A stretch of DNA of 64,000 nucleotides, taken from Tropicimonas marinistellae (lineage in GTDB: Bacteria; Pseudomonadota; Alphaproteobacteria; Rhodobacterales; Rhodobacteraceae). The DNA is taken from assembly GCF_001509585.1 (NCBI RefSeq), contig NZ_LNCI01000005.1:310001-374000 (forward strand), in the 5' to 3' direction. Below the pieces are notes generated by a model. The model was given only the letters and a program-made list of their open reading frames with translations, did not search any database and was not told the origin of the DNA. A program made the position numbers and the translations under genes. Shown here in pieces: positions 37,600 through 46,511 of the stretch. Every line of letters begins with the position of its first letter. Within the stretch, counting starts at the first letter, position 1.

Positions 37600-38070
37600 T
37601 CACTGCACGCCGGCACCGTAGAGTTCCACGAGCTGCGACCGTTGCGCCTTGAAACGGGCCGCGAGGTGGGGAAGCCAATGCTTGACCAGCTCGTAGCCCA
37701 GTGCCGGGTTGTCGTCACAGCACGCGCGCAGGCAGGCCGAATCGAGACTGACGCAACTCACTTCGCTCATCGCCCGCGCGTCGTACATCGAGCGATACGG
37801 CGGGATCAGCCAACCCCACCCGAGAATATCGCCGCTGTGGACAGTCTCCACGATCATCGGGGCCAGATGCGCGGCCGAGATCTCGATGGCAACCTCACCC
37901 CGCCGCAGAATGTACACATGGTCGGCAGGATCGCCCACACGCTGCACGATCTCCCCCGCACCGAAGTGCCGTGAACTTGCACTTCCCGCAAGGGACTCGC
38001 GCGCCTCACACCGGAAGCGGCCAAGAACCGGATGATCCGCCAAAAGTTTGGGAATGCTGTACTGCGCCAT
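37600..38070 (-). CDS. Stand-alone cyclic-nucleotide-binding-domain protein
   Basis: 156 residues, essentially one Crp/Fnr-type beta-roll domain: FGAGEIVQRVGDPADHVYILRRGEVAIEI is the classic start of the cNMP-binding fold, followed by GDILGWGWLIPPY and RAMSEVSC. The C-terminal helix is present, but no helix-turn-helix follows, so it is not a DNA-binding regulator by itself. The phosphate-binding cassette is not canonical (no clear RAA), so the ligand is uncertain. It may act as a partner subunit or redox/ligand sensor. Confidence 0.8.
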   Translation of the reverse strand: MAQYSIPKLLADHPVLGRFRCEARESLAGSASSRHFGAGEIVQRVGDPADHVYILRRGEVAIEISAAHLAPMIVETVHSGDILGWGWLIPPYRSMYDARAMSEVSCVSLDSACLRACCDDNPALGYELVKHWLPHLAARFKAQRSQLVELYGAGVQ

Positions 38071-38481
38071 TATCTACCCCTCCTTGGCAGTGTAGGTCGT
38101 CCGCGTCGTGGATTGGGTTTCCTTCGGAGCGCTGGATGCCGACGTCGCTTCCAGCCGCGTTCCGACCAACGAAATGTACGAAGACTTGCCGCCAATGCCC
38201 GGTTGCGGAATGCCAATACAACACCCGCTGCGCCCGCCCCGGCCATGCAGCATTCGCTCTCATCGTCGCCTCCAGCGCGGTCCTTGTCCCGGAAATCCGG
38301 TTAGGGGTGCGCCGGTTTTCTCCCTCGTCGGAATGAACCCTCTCTTGGACGATACCGATTTTTCCAGAACCGGTTCAACCTTGCGTTGACGTGGATCACA
38401 CACTGCATCGATCACACCAGGAAATCGGGCACGATGGCGGCCCTGTCCGGCTCCGGCGTCGCGTTGCCGCCACCGGGAAGG
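38071..38481. other. Intergenic region between the cNMP-domain gene and the ABC operon end
   Basis: 411 bp. No credible gene: short open frames on both strands have poor composition. It contains one FNR/CRP-like sequence, TTGACGTGGATCAC (38386-38399), about 316 bp upstream of the minus-strand cNMP gene. The distance and the imperfect right half make its function doubtful. Confidence 0.5.
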
Positions 38482-39498
38482 CTAGCCGGGCGCGATCGGA
38501 AGCGTGTCCGCCGTGTCCCAGCTCAACCAGACCGCTGCGTCGTCCGAGAGCTGTGGCAAATCCCGGTCCCGGTCGATCACCTTCCATGTCACGCCTGCCA
38601 CGTCGACGACACAGGTTGCCATGGAGCCGGCAAAGACACGCTGCACCAACCTCCCCGGCAGGATGTTGTCCGTATCTTCGGGTTGCTCCGCCGTCAGCCT
38701 GAGTGCTTCGGGCCGCACGGCCGCCGCGCGCATCCCGGACGGCAGCGCGACCCGCGCGCCCTCGGGCAGGATGTCGGGCAAGATGTTCGCCTCTCCCAGG
38801 AACCGCGCGGTGAAGGCATCCACCGGGGCGTTGTAGACCTCCCGTGGCGGCCCGGCCTGCACCAGACGGCCCTCGCGCAGGATGCCGATCCGGTCGGCCA
38901 GTGTCAGTGCCTCCTCCTGGTCGTGGGTCACGAAAATCGTTGTGATCCCAACCTCCCGCTGGATGCGCTTCAGCTCGATCTGCATGTCGACCCGAAGCGA
39001 CTTGTCGAGCGCCGAGAGCGGCTCATCGAGCAGCAGCACCTTCGGGTTGGTCACGATGGCGCGGGCCAGCGCCACCCTCTGCCGCTGTCCGCCCGACAGC
39101 GCCTTGGGCTTTCGCTCTCCCAACCCTTCCAGTTGCACCAGTTCCAGCGCCTCGCCCACGCGCCGCCGCTCCTCCGCCCTCGGCACCTTCCGGGTCCGCA
39201 GCCCGAAACCCACGTTTTCGGCGACCGAAAGGTTGGGAAACAGGGCGTAGCTCTGGAACATCATCCCGATCTCCCGCTTCTCCACCGGCACCCGCTCCAC
39301 CGGTTGCCCCGCGATCCGAACCTCGCCCGCATCGGGAAACAGGAACCCGGCGATCACCCGCAAGAGCGTGGTCTTGCCGCTGCCCGACGGCCCTAGCAGG
39401 GCGAAAAAACCGCCATTGACGAAATCAAGAGACACGTCGTCGAGCGCGGTCATTTCGCCGAACCGCTTGGTAACGCCGCGCACGGATACCTCGGCCAT
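38482..39498 (-). CDS. ABC importer ATPase, PotA-like
   Basis: A 338-residue ATPase of the spermidine/putrescine/2-aminoethylphosphonate class. Walker A GPSGSGKTT, signature LSGGQRQRVALARA, Walker B VLLLDEP and H-loop FVTHDQEEA are all intact. A C-terminal TOBE domain starts near residue 250. Its ATG overlaps the stop of the permease gene before it by 1 bp (TGATG at 39496-39500). It is last in the six-gene ADPRH-PfkB-ABC operon. Confidence 0.92.
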   Translation of the reverse strand: MAEVSVRGVTKRFGEMTALDDVSLDFVNGGFFALLGPSGSGKTTLLRVIAGFLFPDAGEVRIAGQPVERVPVEKREIGMMFQSYALFPNLSVAENVGFGLRTRKVPRAEERRRVGEALELVQLEGLGERKPKALSGGQRQRVALARAIVTNPKVLLLDEPLSALDKSLRVDMQIELKRIQREVGITTIFVTHDQEEALTLADRIGILREGRLVQAGPPREVYNAPVDAFTARFLGEANILPDILPEGARVALPSGMRAAAVRPEALRLTAEQPEDTDNILPGRLVQRVFAGSMATCVVDVAGVTWKVIDRDRDLPQLSDDAAVWLSWDTADTLPIAPG

Positions 39499-40277
39499 CA
39501 GCGATGTCCTCCGAAACTGAAAAATCGCGCCACCACCAGCATGAGCGCCATGGAACCCACGATTATGAGGGTGGAGACGGCGTTGATCTCCGGCGTGAAC
39601 CCCTTGCGGATCGATGTGTAAATCAGCACCGGCAGCGTGGAATCCCCGGGTTTTGCCAGGAAATATGACACCACGAACTGATCGAAGCTCACCGCAAAGG
39701 CAAAAAGCGCGCCGGCCACCACACCCGGTGCGATCCAGGGCAACGTGACCCGCCGCGTGACGGTCCAGGGGTTTGCGCCAAGCGCCCGGGCGGCCTCCTC
39801 CAGCGTGCGGTCGAAGCTGACAAGGCGCGCATTCACCACCACGATGACGTAGGGCAGCGCCAGCGCAACATGCCCGATCAGCACCGCCGGGGTACCGCGC
39901 CCGACACCGATGGCAAAAAAGAAGATCAGCATGGCGGTGCCGGTAATGAGCCACGGGATGGCGATGGGCGGGAAAAGAAGAACCTGCAATATGCGCTTGC
40001 CGGGGAAGTCGTAGCGGAACAGCGCCAGCGCGGCGGAGGTGCCAAGTGCCGTTGCAATCACCGTGACCGCCAGCGCGATTAGGACGGAGCGGGTCGCGGC
40101 GGTCCGGATCGCCGTGTTCGAGGCAAGGTCCTCGTACCAGCGCGTGGAGAAGTCAAAGGGAAGTTGATAGAAGGGCGAGGCATTGAAGCTCATCGCCGCC
40201 ATCACCAGGATCGGCGCATAGAGGAACACGAGCACGAGGCCCAGCCAGATCAGTCCCGCAATCCTGAGCGCGTTCAT
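39498..40277 (-). CDS. ABC importer permease, PotC-like
   Basis: A 259-residue inner-membrane permease with about six transmembrane helices. The coupling-helix region EEAARALGANPWTVTRRVTLP matches the EAA motif of binding-protein-dependent importers. It starts at the ATG at 40277 and overlaps the preceding permease by 4 bp. It should pair with the PotB-like permease to import the substrate bound by the periplasmic protein encoded upstream. Confidence 0.92.
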   Translation of the reverse strand: MNALRIAGLIWLGLVLVFLYAPILVMAAMSFNASPFYQLPFDFSTRWYEDLASNTAIRTAATRSVLIALAVTVIATALGTSAALALFRYDFPGKRILQVLLFPPIAIPWLITGTAMLIFFFAIGVGRGTPAVLIGHVALALPYVIVVVNARLVSFDRTLEEAARALGANPWTVTRRVTLPWIAPGVVAGALFAFAVSFDQFVVSYFLAKPGDSTLPVLIYTSIRKGFTPEINAVSTLIIVGSMALMLVVARFFSFGGHR

Positions 40278-41137
40278 TGCATCCCCCGCCGCAGTACCGG
40301 GCTGGAAACCCCGAGGATCAGGAGAACGACAGCCAGCAGGATGAAGGAGAGTGCCGCGCCGAGCGGCCAGTTGAAGACAGCGACGAACTGATCCTCGATC
40401 ACCGTGCCGTAATAGGTGCCGAACCGCCCGCCCAATATGCGCGGTTCCATGAAGGAGCCCACAACGGGCACGAAGACCAGCACCGCGCCGGCCAGCAGCC
40501 CCGGCAACGACAATGGAAGAACCAGACGCCACAGGATCGTCAGCCGCCGTGCCCCGAGCGACCGCGCGGCTTCCACGATATCGTCATCGATGGCCTGTAG
40601 CGCTAGGTAACTCGTCAGTATCACGTAGGGCAGATAAGAGTGGACCAGCCCGATCACGACGGCCGCCGGCGTGAACATCAGCGCGAGCCGCACGTCGCCG
40701 GGCCAAACCGCGTCCAGCGCACGGTCCAGCACCCCGTTTCCGCGCAGCACGATGGCCCAGGAGAAGATCCGCACGAGGGAATTCGACCAGAACGGCAGGA
40801 TCACCAGCAGGAACAGCGCCTCTCGCGCCCTGCCCCGGATCTGCTTGGCGAGCACCAGCGCACAGGGGTAGCCGATGAGAATGCACGCGCCCGTCACCCA
40901 GAGCCCGAGCTTGATCGACTTCCATAGCAGTAGCGCGTAGGTGCTGGTTTCGAAAAACGCCCGGTAGTTGGACAGCGTCGCTTCAACCGGCTTGTCGCCG
41001 AAGGGGGCGGCAGTGAGAAAACTGAAGAACAGCATGGCCGAGAGCGGCAGGAAGACCGCCAGGGTCAGCCACAGGTAGGCCGGAGCCAGTAGCCTCGCTG
41101 CCCTGCGCCCATCGCCCGCGCTCAATGTCCCGGCCAT
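40274..41137 (-). CDS. ABC importer permease, PotB-like
   Basis: A 287-residue inner-membrane permease with about six transmembrane helices. VEAARSLGARRLTILWRLVLP is its EAA coupling motif. It lies 11 bp after the solute-binding protein gene and overlaps the PotC-like permease by 4 bp. Together with the ATPase they form a complete PotABCD-type importer. Confidence 0.92.
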   Translation of the reverse strand: MAGTLSAGDGRRAARLLAPAYLWLTLAVFLPLSAMLFFSFLTAAPFGDKPVEATLSNYRAFFETSTYALLLWKSIKLGLWVTGACILIGYPCALVLAKQIRGRAREALFLLVILPFWSNSLVRIFSWAIVLRGNGVLDRALDAVWPGDVRLALMFTPAAVVIGLVHSYLPYVILTSYLALQAIDDDIVEAARSLGARRLTILWRLVLPLSLPGLLAGAVLVFVPVVGSFMEPRILGGRFGTYYGTVIEDQFVAVFNWPLGAALSFILLAVVLLILGVSSPVLRRGMQ

Positions 41138-41148
41138 GCGCCTTCAGC

Positions 41149-42186
41149 CTACTGCCGGGCCTTCAAACCCTGCCAGAGCGCAAGGTACTTCTCCCGCGTG
41201 GCGTCATCCACCGGGGCCTGGAAGGTCACGCGCGCCACGACGTCCGGATCTCCCAGAACGCGTTTGTTGAAGGAGTCGTCGGGCAGCGCATCCGCAGCGG
41301 CGGCATTGGCCGAGGCCGGCGCGCCCTCCTTGTCCCATCCCACGTAGAATTCCGGGTCGATCATCCAGTCGATGAAGGCCACGGCTGCCTCCTTCTTGGT
41401 CGAGCTGTCGGGGATCGACAGCCCATCGAGCCAGGCCACCGCGCCCTCCTTCGGCACCACGAATTCCACTGGAAGCCCCATGTCGGCGGAGCGGGCGGCG
41501 GAGCCCGACCAATAGGTCGCCACATCCAGCTCACCGGCGGCCATGAACTGGTTCCAGTCGTTTTCCGAACTCCAGAAGGTGCGGATCTGCGGCATCAACT
41601 CGGCGAGCTTGGCCTCCACCGCGTCCAGATCGGCAATGTCGTTGATGTCCTGTCCGGTCGCCAGCGCGCCGAACTGAACCACTTCGAGCGCATCGTCACG
41701 GATCGACACCCGCCCCTTGTGCGCCGGATCCCAGAAAACCTCGATGCTGTCGGGCACCGTTTCGAATGCCGCCGTGTTGACGGCGAACGACGTCAGCCCC
41801 CAGGTCCACGGCACGCCGAAGACCGCACCGTCGATCACCAGTTCGCTCTCAAGAAACCCGTCCGCGACGGTGCCGAAATTCGCCATGCCGGAGGTGTCGA
41901 TTGCCCCGATCAGCCCTTCGTCCCTTGCCTGCCGGGTGAAGGCGGCGTTGATCAACACAACGTCGTAAGCACCTGGATTCGTGCGAAGTTTCGTCAGCAT
42001 CTCCTGCTCGGAGGTGAAATACTCATGCACCACCGAATGCCCGGTCGCCTCTGCGAAGGCCTCCACCGCCCAGCCCAGGTCGGTGCCGTAGCCCTGCCAG
42101 TTGAGAACTCGGATTTCATCGGCCAAGGCCCCTGTGGCCGACAGCGCCAATAGAGACGATAGAAACAGGTGTCTGGTCATATTCAT
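41149..42186 (-). CDS. ABC importer periplasmic solute-binding protein, PotD/PotF-like
   Basis: 345 residues with a signal peptide (MNMTRHLFLSSLLALSATGALA) and a mature start EIRVLNWQGYGTDLGW that matches the PotD-type family (cluster D-I). It should bind a small cationic or organic solute in the periplasm. Spermidine or putrescine is the default guess, but the partner genes (ADP-ribosylglycohydrolase and PfkB kinase) point rather to a nucleoside, ribosyl or ADP-ribose-like compound. The acidic contacts that define polyamine binding could not be checked by eye. Confidence 0.88.
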   Translation of the reverse strand: MNMTRHLFLSSLLALSATGALADEIRVLNWQGYGTDLGWAVEAFAEATGHSVVHEYFTSEQEMLTKLRTNPGAYDVVLINAAFTRQARDEGLIGAIDTSGMANFGTVADGFLESELVIDGAVFGVPWTWGLTSFAVNTAAFETVPDSIEVFWDPAHKGRVSIRDDALEVVQFGALATGQDINDIADLDAVEAKLAELMPQIRTFWSSENDWNQFMAAGELDVATYWSGSAARSADMGLPVEFVVPKEGAVAWLDGLSIPDSSTKKEAAVAFIDWMIDPEFYVGWDKEGAPASANAAAADALPDDSFNKRVLGDPDVVARVTFQAPVDDATREKYLALWQGLKARQ

Positions 42187-42228
42187 TTCCTCCTCATCGG
42201 ATCTGCCTCGATGTCTATCCGCTGCTCC

Positions 42229-43134
42229 CTAGCCCAGCAATGCCAGGACGTCCGCCTGCGACGGTGCCGTCGCCGGGCCTTTCAGCGTCGTCGAAAGCGC
42301 GGCCGCGACATTCGCATATCGCGCGGCGTGCAATGCGTCGCCCGTTGCGTCGAGCCGCGCCAGAAAACTGCCAATATGCGTGTCGCCCGCGCCGTTGGTG
42401 TCCACCGCTGTCACCGCATGCGGCGCGACCTTTGCCACCTGCCCGTCGGTGGCCAGCCAACATCCCTCCGCACCGACGCGCAAAACCGCGCCCTGCCTGT
42501 TCTCGGCCAGCGCCTGTGCGGCCGCGCGTGGGTCCGAATACCCAGTCAGATGCGCCGCTTCCTGCGCATTGGCGCTGACCCACTCGGCACGGGCAAGCAC
42601 GGGGCGTAAGACGTCCTGCGGGATTTCAGCAACCAGCGGACAGGGATCGAGCAGCAGCGGCGGCAGGTTTTCGGCCCGTGCAATCCACGCCGCGACCGCA
42701 TCGCGGGCTCCGGCGTAGAGCAGCGTGTAGCCGGACACCATGACACGCGTCACGCCGGACAGATCCATCGCTTCCAGATCATCAAGGTTCATATGCCCCT
42801 CGGCCCCTTCGGCGGCAACGAACGTACGTTCGCCCGAGGGTTCGATGAGAACGGTGCAGCATCCGGTGTCGCGGGTCGCATCCCGTGACCGCGCGAGACC
42901 GATCCCCTCCTCCTCCAGTGCCGCGAGGACCCGCGCGGCAAACGGCCCCGTCCCGACAGAACCGCCGCACCGCGCCGCCATCCCCGCGCGACGCGCGGCA
43001 ACCATGGCGTTGAACCCGCCGCCGGGGGACATGGAAAAACCGGTCACCACGGCCTCTTCACCGGACCGCGGCACCGCTGTGACGTCATAGAGAAGGTCAA
43101 CGACCGGCCCTGTCATCTGCAAGAGCACGCTCAC
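42229..43134 (-). CDS. PfkB-family carbohydrate/nucleoside kinase
   Basis: About 301 residues. N-terminal GGGFNAMVAARRAG is the PfkB signature 1 region. The C-terminal VDTNGAGDTHIGSF is signature 2 with the catalytic Asp and anion hole (DTNGAGD). I chose a GTG at 43134 that overlaps the TGA of the upstream gene (GTGA). An ATG 18 bp further in is an alternative. It should phosphorylate a sugar, ribosyl or nucleoside substrate delivered by the neighbouring ABC importer. The pair with an ADP-ribosylglycohydrolase recalls E. coli yegU-yegV. Confidence 0.87.
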   Translation of the reverse strand: MSVLLQMTGPVVDLLYDVTAVPRSGEEAVVTGFSMSPGGGFNAMVAARRAGMAARCGGSVGTGPFAARVLAALEEEGIGLARSRDATRDTGCCTVLIEPSGERTFVAAEGAEGHMNLDDLEAMDLSGVTRVMVSGYTLLYAGARDAVAAWIARAENLPPLLLDPCPLVAEIPQDVLRPVLARAEWVSANAQEAAHLTGYSDPRAAAQALAENRQGAVLRVGAEGCWLATDGQVAKVAPHAVTAVDTNGAGDTHIGSFLARLDATGDALHAARYANVAAALSTTLKGPATAPSQADVLALLG

Positions 43135-44111
43135 CGGCCGCGGACCCGCAAGGCCAGCAACGGCGCGGCCAGCCCATCCAGGTCGAGCGTGTTGGCCGCG
43201 CGCAACACCGTCAGCTTGTCCGCCGGCAAAGCGCCCGCGCCGCCGCAAGCACCGCAGATCGCGCCGGCAATCGCGCCAATCGTATCGGTGTCGTCGCCGA
43301 TATTCGCCGCAAGGCACCCGGCCCTCCAACCGTCTCCCTCGGCGGCGGCGACGACCGCGAAGGCCGCCGGAACGGATTCGTGGCTGGCGACGGAGGTGCC
43401 GATGCGCTCCGCAATCGCCGCGGCGTCCCCCGCCTTGCCGACTTCCAACGCCGCCGCGATCCGGCTGGCCATGTCCGTTACACCGAAACGTTCGCCGTGG
43501 TCCTGCCCGAGGCGTGCCGCATCCAATGCCCCCGGAACGGCCGATTTCCAATCCGCACCCTCGACACCGGCGCTCACCATCGCCGCGACGGCCGACGCCC
43601 CTGCGATCGCTTCGCCTGTGTTGTGGGTGACGCGGCAGGTCTCCGCGACCCGCGCCACCAATCCCGCCGTGTACCGGGACGGTTGCGCAATCCCCACCGG
43701 TGCGATCCGCATCGCCGCCCCGTTGGTTGTCCCCCGCCTGCCGGTCTCGCTGACCGCCGTTCCGGAAAGGAGCCCGGTGAGCGCCGCCTTCGTGGAGGGC
43801 CCGAGCAGGTCGCGCAGCCCGCGGGATTTCACATCCGCCTCCCAGGTCAGCAGGTCGCGCGCCCAGCTTTCCGCATCGAACCCATCCGGAGAGGCGAGAA
43901 TGCGACGCGCGAGCAAAAGGGCTTGTTCGGTGTCGTCGGTTATTTGCGCGGCCGTGAGCCCGTGGGAAACCGGGTGATCCTCGAAAGGCGCCACGAAATC
44001 GGCGATCACGCCGTATCGCGCGCGTATCTCCGCGCGGGTCAGCGTCTGCGACGGCATCCCGAGCGCATCGCCCAGTGCCAAGCCAAGCAATGCACCTTGC
44101 GCCCGGTCCAT
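43131..44111 (-). CDS. ADP-ribosylglycohydrolase-family protein
   Basis: About 326 residues. The family's metal sites are visible: GALLGLALGDALGMPSQ, ITDDTEQALLLA and IGDDTDTIGAIAGAICG. The start is placed at the ATG at 44111, just before RAQGALLG as usual for the family. An ATG at 44162 is possible. It removes ADP-ribose from proteins or small molecules, or hydrolyses related N-ribosides. Although DraG, which reactivates nitrogenase, belongs to this family, its operon partners (PfkB kinase and ABC importer) argue for a catabolic role here. Confidence 0.85.
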   Translation of the reverse strand: MDRAQGALLGLALGDALGMPSQTLTRAEIRARYGVIADFVAPFEDHPVSHGLTAAQITDDTEQALLLARRILASPDGFDAESWARDLLTWEADVKSRGLRDLLGPSTKAALTGLLSGTAVSETGRRGTTNGAAMRIAPVGIAQPSRYTAGLVARVAETCRVTHNTGEAIAGASAVAAMVSAGVEGADWKSAVPGALDAARLGQDHGERFGVTDMASRIAAALEVGKAGDAAAIAERIGTSVASHESVPAAFAVVAAAEGDGWRAGCLAANIGDDTDTIGAIAGAICGACGGAGALPADKLTVLRAANTLDLDGLAAPLLALRVRGR

Positions 44112-44352
44112 CGCAACCACTTCGCGTTCCGGCGCAACATTGCCCTGCAAATCTTTGATCATCAGGAAAAACGCCTCTGACTGGCGGTCGCGGCCATCGA
44201 ACGCCCGTTTCCGTGTACTGTCAATGCCAAGCGCGCAGCACACGCTCGGGACGCAGACATTTGACGCAACGGCAGGCAAGGTGTCGCCGCTCGAAGCTCC
44301 GCAAAGACTTGCGGATTCCAAGGAATTTCGGCATGGGGCGCGGAACGAGGAC

Positions 44353-44856
44353 ATGTGGATGACAATCCTGACGAAGAGCGCCGAAACAGTGCACGCGATC
44401 ACACGGCGCATGTGCCAATTGATGCTGGGGCTGATTTTCCTGGGGCAGCTTGCAGTTGTGATACTGCGCTATGTCTTCGGCGTCGGATTCATCGAGCTTC
44501 AGGACGCGGTCGCCTATAGTTTCGCAACGTTGGTGGTTCTGGGCCTGCCGCTTGCGCAAGCGTTGGACGTGCATGTCCGGGTCGATATCTTCCGGGCGCT
44601 GCAATCGCACAAGGCACAGCTGTGGACCGATCGCGTCGGTATCGTCGCGTTGTTGATGCCCCTCTTCGGCCTGACGATCTGGTGGGTCTGGCCCGATGTC
44701 GCCTACAGCTGGTCGATCCGCGAGGCCTCGACCGAAACCGGCGGCCTGCCCGGCCTGTACCTGATCAAGTCAATGCTGCCCCTCGCCTGCGCATTGATGA
44801 TCCTTCAAGGGGTGTCGTCATTGGCCAAAGACCACGAGGACAGGCGCGATGCTTGA
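44353..44856 (+). CDS. TRAP transporter small permease, DctQ-like
   Basis: About 167 residues with four hydrophobic helices, typical of the TRAP small permease (LGLIFLGQLAVVILRYVFG, then LQDAVAYSFATLVVLGLPLA with the conserved E/Q-D, and DVHVRVDIF). It starts at ATG 44353, and a second ATG six bases on is also possible. It overlaps the large permease gene by 8 bp. It should pair with DctM and the periplasmic DctP encoded next. Confidence 0.9.
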   Translation: MWMTILTKSAETVHAITRRMCQLMLGLIFLGQLAVVILRYVFGVGFIELQDAVAYSFATLVVLGLPLAQALDVHVRVDIFRALQSHKAQLWTDRVGIVALLMPLFGLTIWWVWPDVAYSWSIREASTETGGLPGLYLIKSMLPLACALMILQGVSSLAKDHEDRRDA

Positions 44857-46465
44857 ACACATCTGGCTGATCGTTCTCGGCTTGAGCCTGCTGGCCGGCA
44901 TCCTCTCCGGCATCCCGGTCATGCTCGTTCTTGGCGGTGTGCCCATCGTGGTTGCCTTCGTTGCCTCGGCCTTTGGCGCCTTCGATCTCACCTTCCTGCA
45001 GGCTTTCCCGCAGCGTGCCTTTGGGGTGATGTCGAATTCCCTCCTGATCGCCGTCCCGCTGTTCGTGCTCATGGGCGTCATGCTGGAACGCTCCAGGGTG
45101 GCCGAACGAATGCTCACGCAGGTTGGCCGGCTGCTGGGCGGTACGCCGCGCGCCCTGACGCTTGCGGTTCTGTTGATTTCCACCCTGATCGCCGCATCGA
45201 CCGGGATCATCGGCGCAACGATCGTGATGCTTGGCCTCATCAGCTTGCCAGCGATGCGCCGGGTCGGCGTGCCGGACGGGACCGCAAGCGGCCTGATTTG
45301 CGCCGCCGGCACCTTGGGCCAGATCATTCCGCCCTCCATTGTGCTGATCCTGCTGGGCGACCAGGTGGCCAATGCCTACCTCGATGCACAGCAACAGGCC
45401 GGCAACTTTGCCCCAGACGCGGTCACGGTGGGAGATCTCTTCGCAGGCTCCCTGCTGCCCGGCCTGGTGCTGGTGGCACTCTATGGCGTGTACGTTACCG
45501 TCAAACTCTCCGGCATGCCGGCACCGGACGACCAGCCGACGGAACGGGTTCGTCTGTGGGATGTGTGGCGGGAGGTTCTACCGCCCGTCCTGCTGATCCT
45601 CGCGGTGCTTGGCTCGATCCTCGCGGGCGTTGCGACACCGACCGAAGCCGCCGCCATCGGCGTCGCAGGTACCCTGCTCATCACCGCCGCGCGCGTCAGC
45701 GCGGCCAGCGAGGAGGACGCCTTGCCCGGCGGCGAGCATGCCCACGCCCCCGATGCGCGCCGTACCTCGGCCTGGTTGCGGCACACGATGTCTGCAACGG
45801 GCGCGGTCGGCTTCGCGCTGGTCGCCCTGCGTCTGAGCGGGGTGGCCCGGGTCGATCTCTCGGCCGCCGAACTCACCCTCAGCCCCGGTTCGCTGCTCGC
45901 GCTCGGACTGACCGTGTTGCTCGTGGCCGGACTGGCGCTGGCGGTGATCGTGCTTATCCGCGCGGGCGTTTTCGGCGCGGCGCTCGGACAGGCGGCACAG
46001 ACCTCCGGCATGATCTTCGGCATTATCCTGGCGGCCTCCATGCTCTCGCTCGTGTTCCGTGGCTTCGAGGGCGATGAATGGGTGCGCGACGTGCTGACAA
46101 GCCTGCCGGGCGATCACCGCACCATGCTGATCTTCACCCTGCTGGTGATCTTCTTCATGGGATTCATCCTCGAATTCGTGGAAATCGTGTTCATTGTCAT
46201 ACCGCTGGTGGGGCCGATCATCCTGCAGGACGTGGACCCGGTCTGGTTCGCCGTACTGGTGGCGCTGAACCTTCAGACCTCGTTCCTGACCCCGCCTTTT
46301 GGCTTCGCGCTGTTCTATTACCGGTCCGCGGCGCCAGCCGATATCACCACCGGAACGATCTATCGCGCCATCGTGCCCTTCGTGCTGATTCAGATCGTCA
46401 CACTGGGCATCGTTTTCCTCTGGCCGCCGCTTGCGACCTGGCTGCCAAAGGTGTTGTTTGGGTGA
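44849..46465 (+). CDS. TRAP transporter large permease, DctM-like, enlarged
   Basis: A 538-residue polytopic permease, the sodium-coupled transport subunit of the TRAP system. It shows the conserved first part (GIPVMLVLGGVPI, GGTPRALTLAVLLISTLIAASTGI) and a C-terminal half with FILEFVEIVFIVIPL. It is about 100 residues longer than a typical DctM. The excess lies around residues 275-385, including a charged, histidine-containing loop (GGEHAHAPDARR) followed by two extra hydrophobic segments. The insertion is seen in some TRAP families. The substrate follows from the DctP protein next to it. Confidence 0.9.
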   Translation: MLEHIWLIVLGLSLLAGILSGIPVMLVLGGVPIVVAFVASAFGAFDLTFLQAFPQRAFGVMSNSLLIAVPLFVLMGVMLERSRVAERMLTQVGRLLGGTPRALTLAVLLISTLIAASTGIIGATIVMLGLISLPAMRRVGVPDGTASGLICAAGTLGQIIPPSIVLILLGDQVANAYLDAQQQAGNFAPDAVTVGDLFAGSLLPGLVLVALYGVYVTVKLSGMPAPDDQPTERVRLWDVWREVLPPVLLILAVLGSILAGVATPTEAAAIGVAGTLLITAARVSAASEEDALPGGEHAHAPDARRTSAWLRHTMSATGAVGFALVALRLSGVARVDLSAAELTLSPGSLLALGLTVLLVAGLALAVIVLIRAGVFGAALGQAAQTSGMIFGIILAASMLSLVFRGFEGDEWVRDVLTSLPGDHRTMLIFTLLVIFFMGFILEFVEIVFIVIPLVGPIILQDVDPVWFAVLVALNLQTSFLTPPFGFALFYYRSAAPADITTGTIYRAIVPFVLIQIVTLGIVFLWPPLATWLPKVLFG

Positions 46466-46511
46466 AAAGCAAAGCCGGGGCGAGACCCGCTCCGCAACAG
46501 GGAGAGATCAC

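Noticed and set aside
38386-38399. FNR/CRP-like site TTGACGTGGATCAC
   Set aside because: The right half is imperfect and it is more than 300 bp from any start it could serve.
43131-44111. ADP-ribosylglycohydrolase as DraG of the nitrogenase switch
   Set aside because: It is operonic with a PfkB kinase and an ABC importer, not with draT or nif genes.
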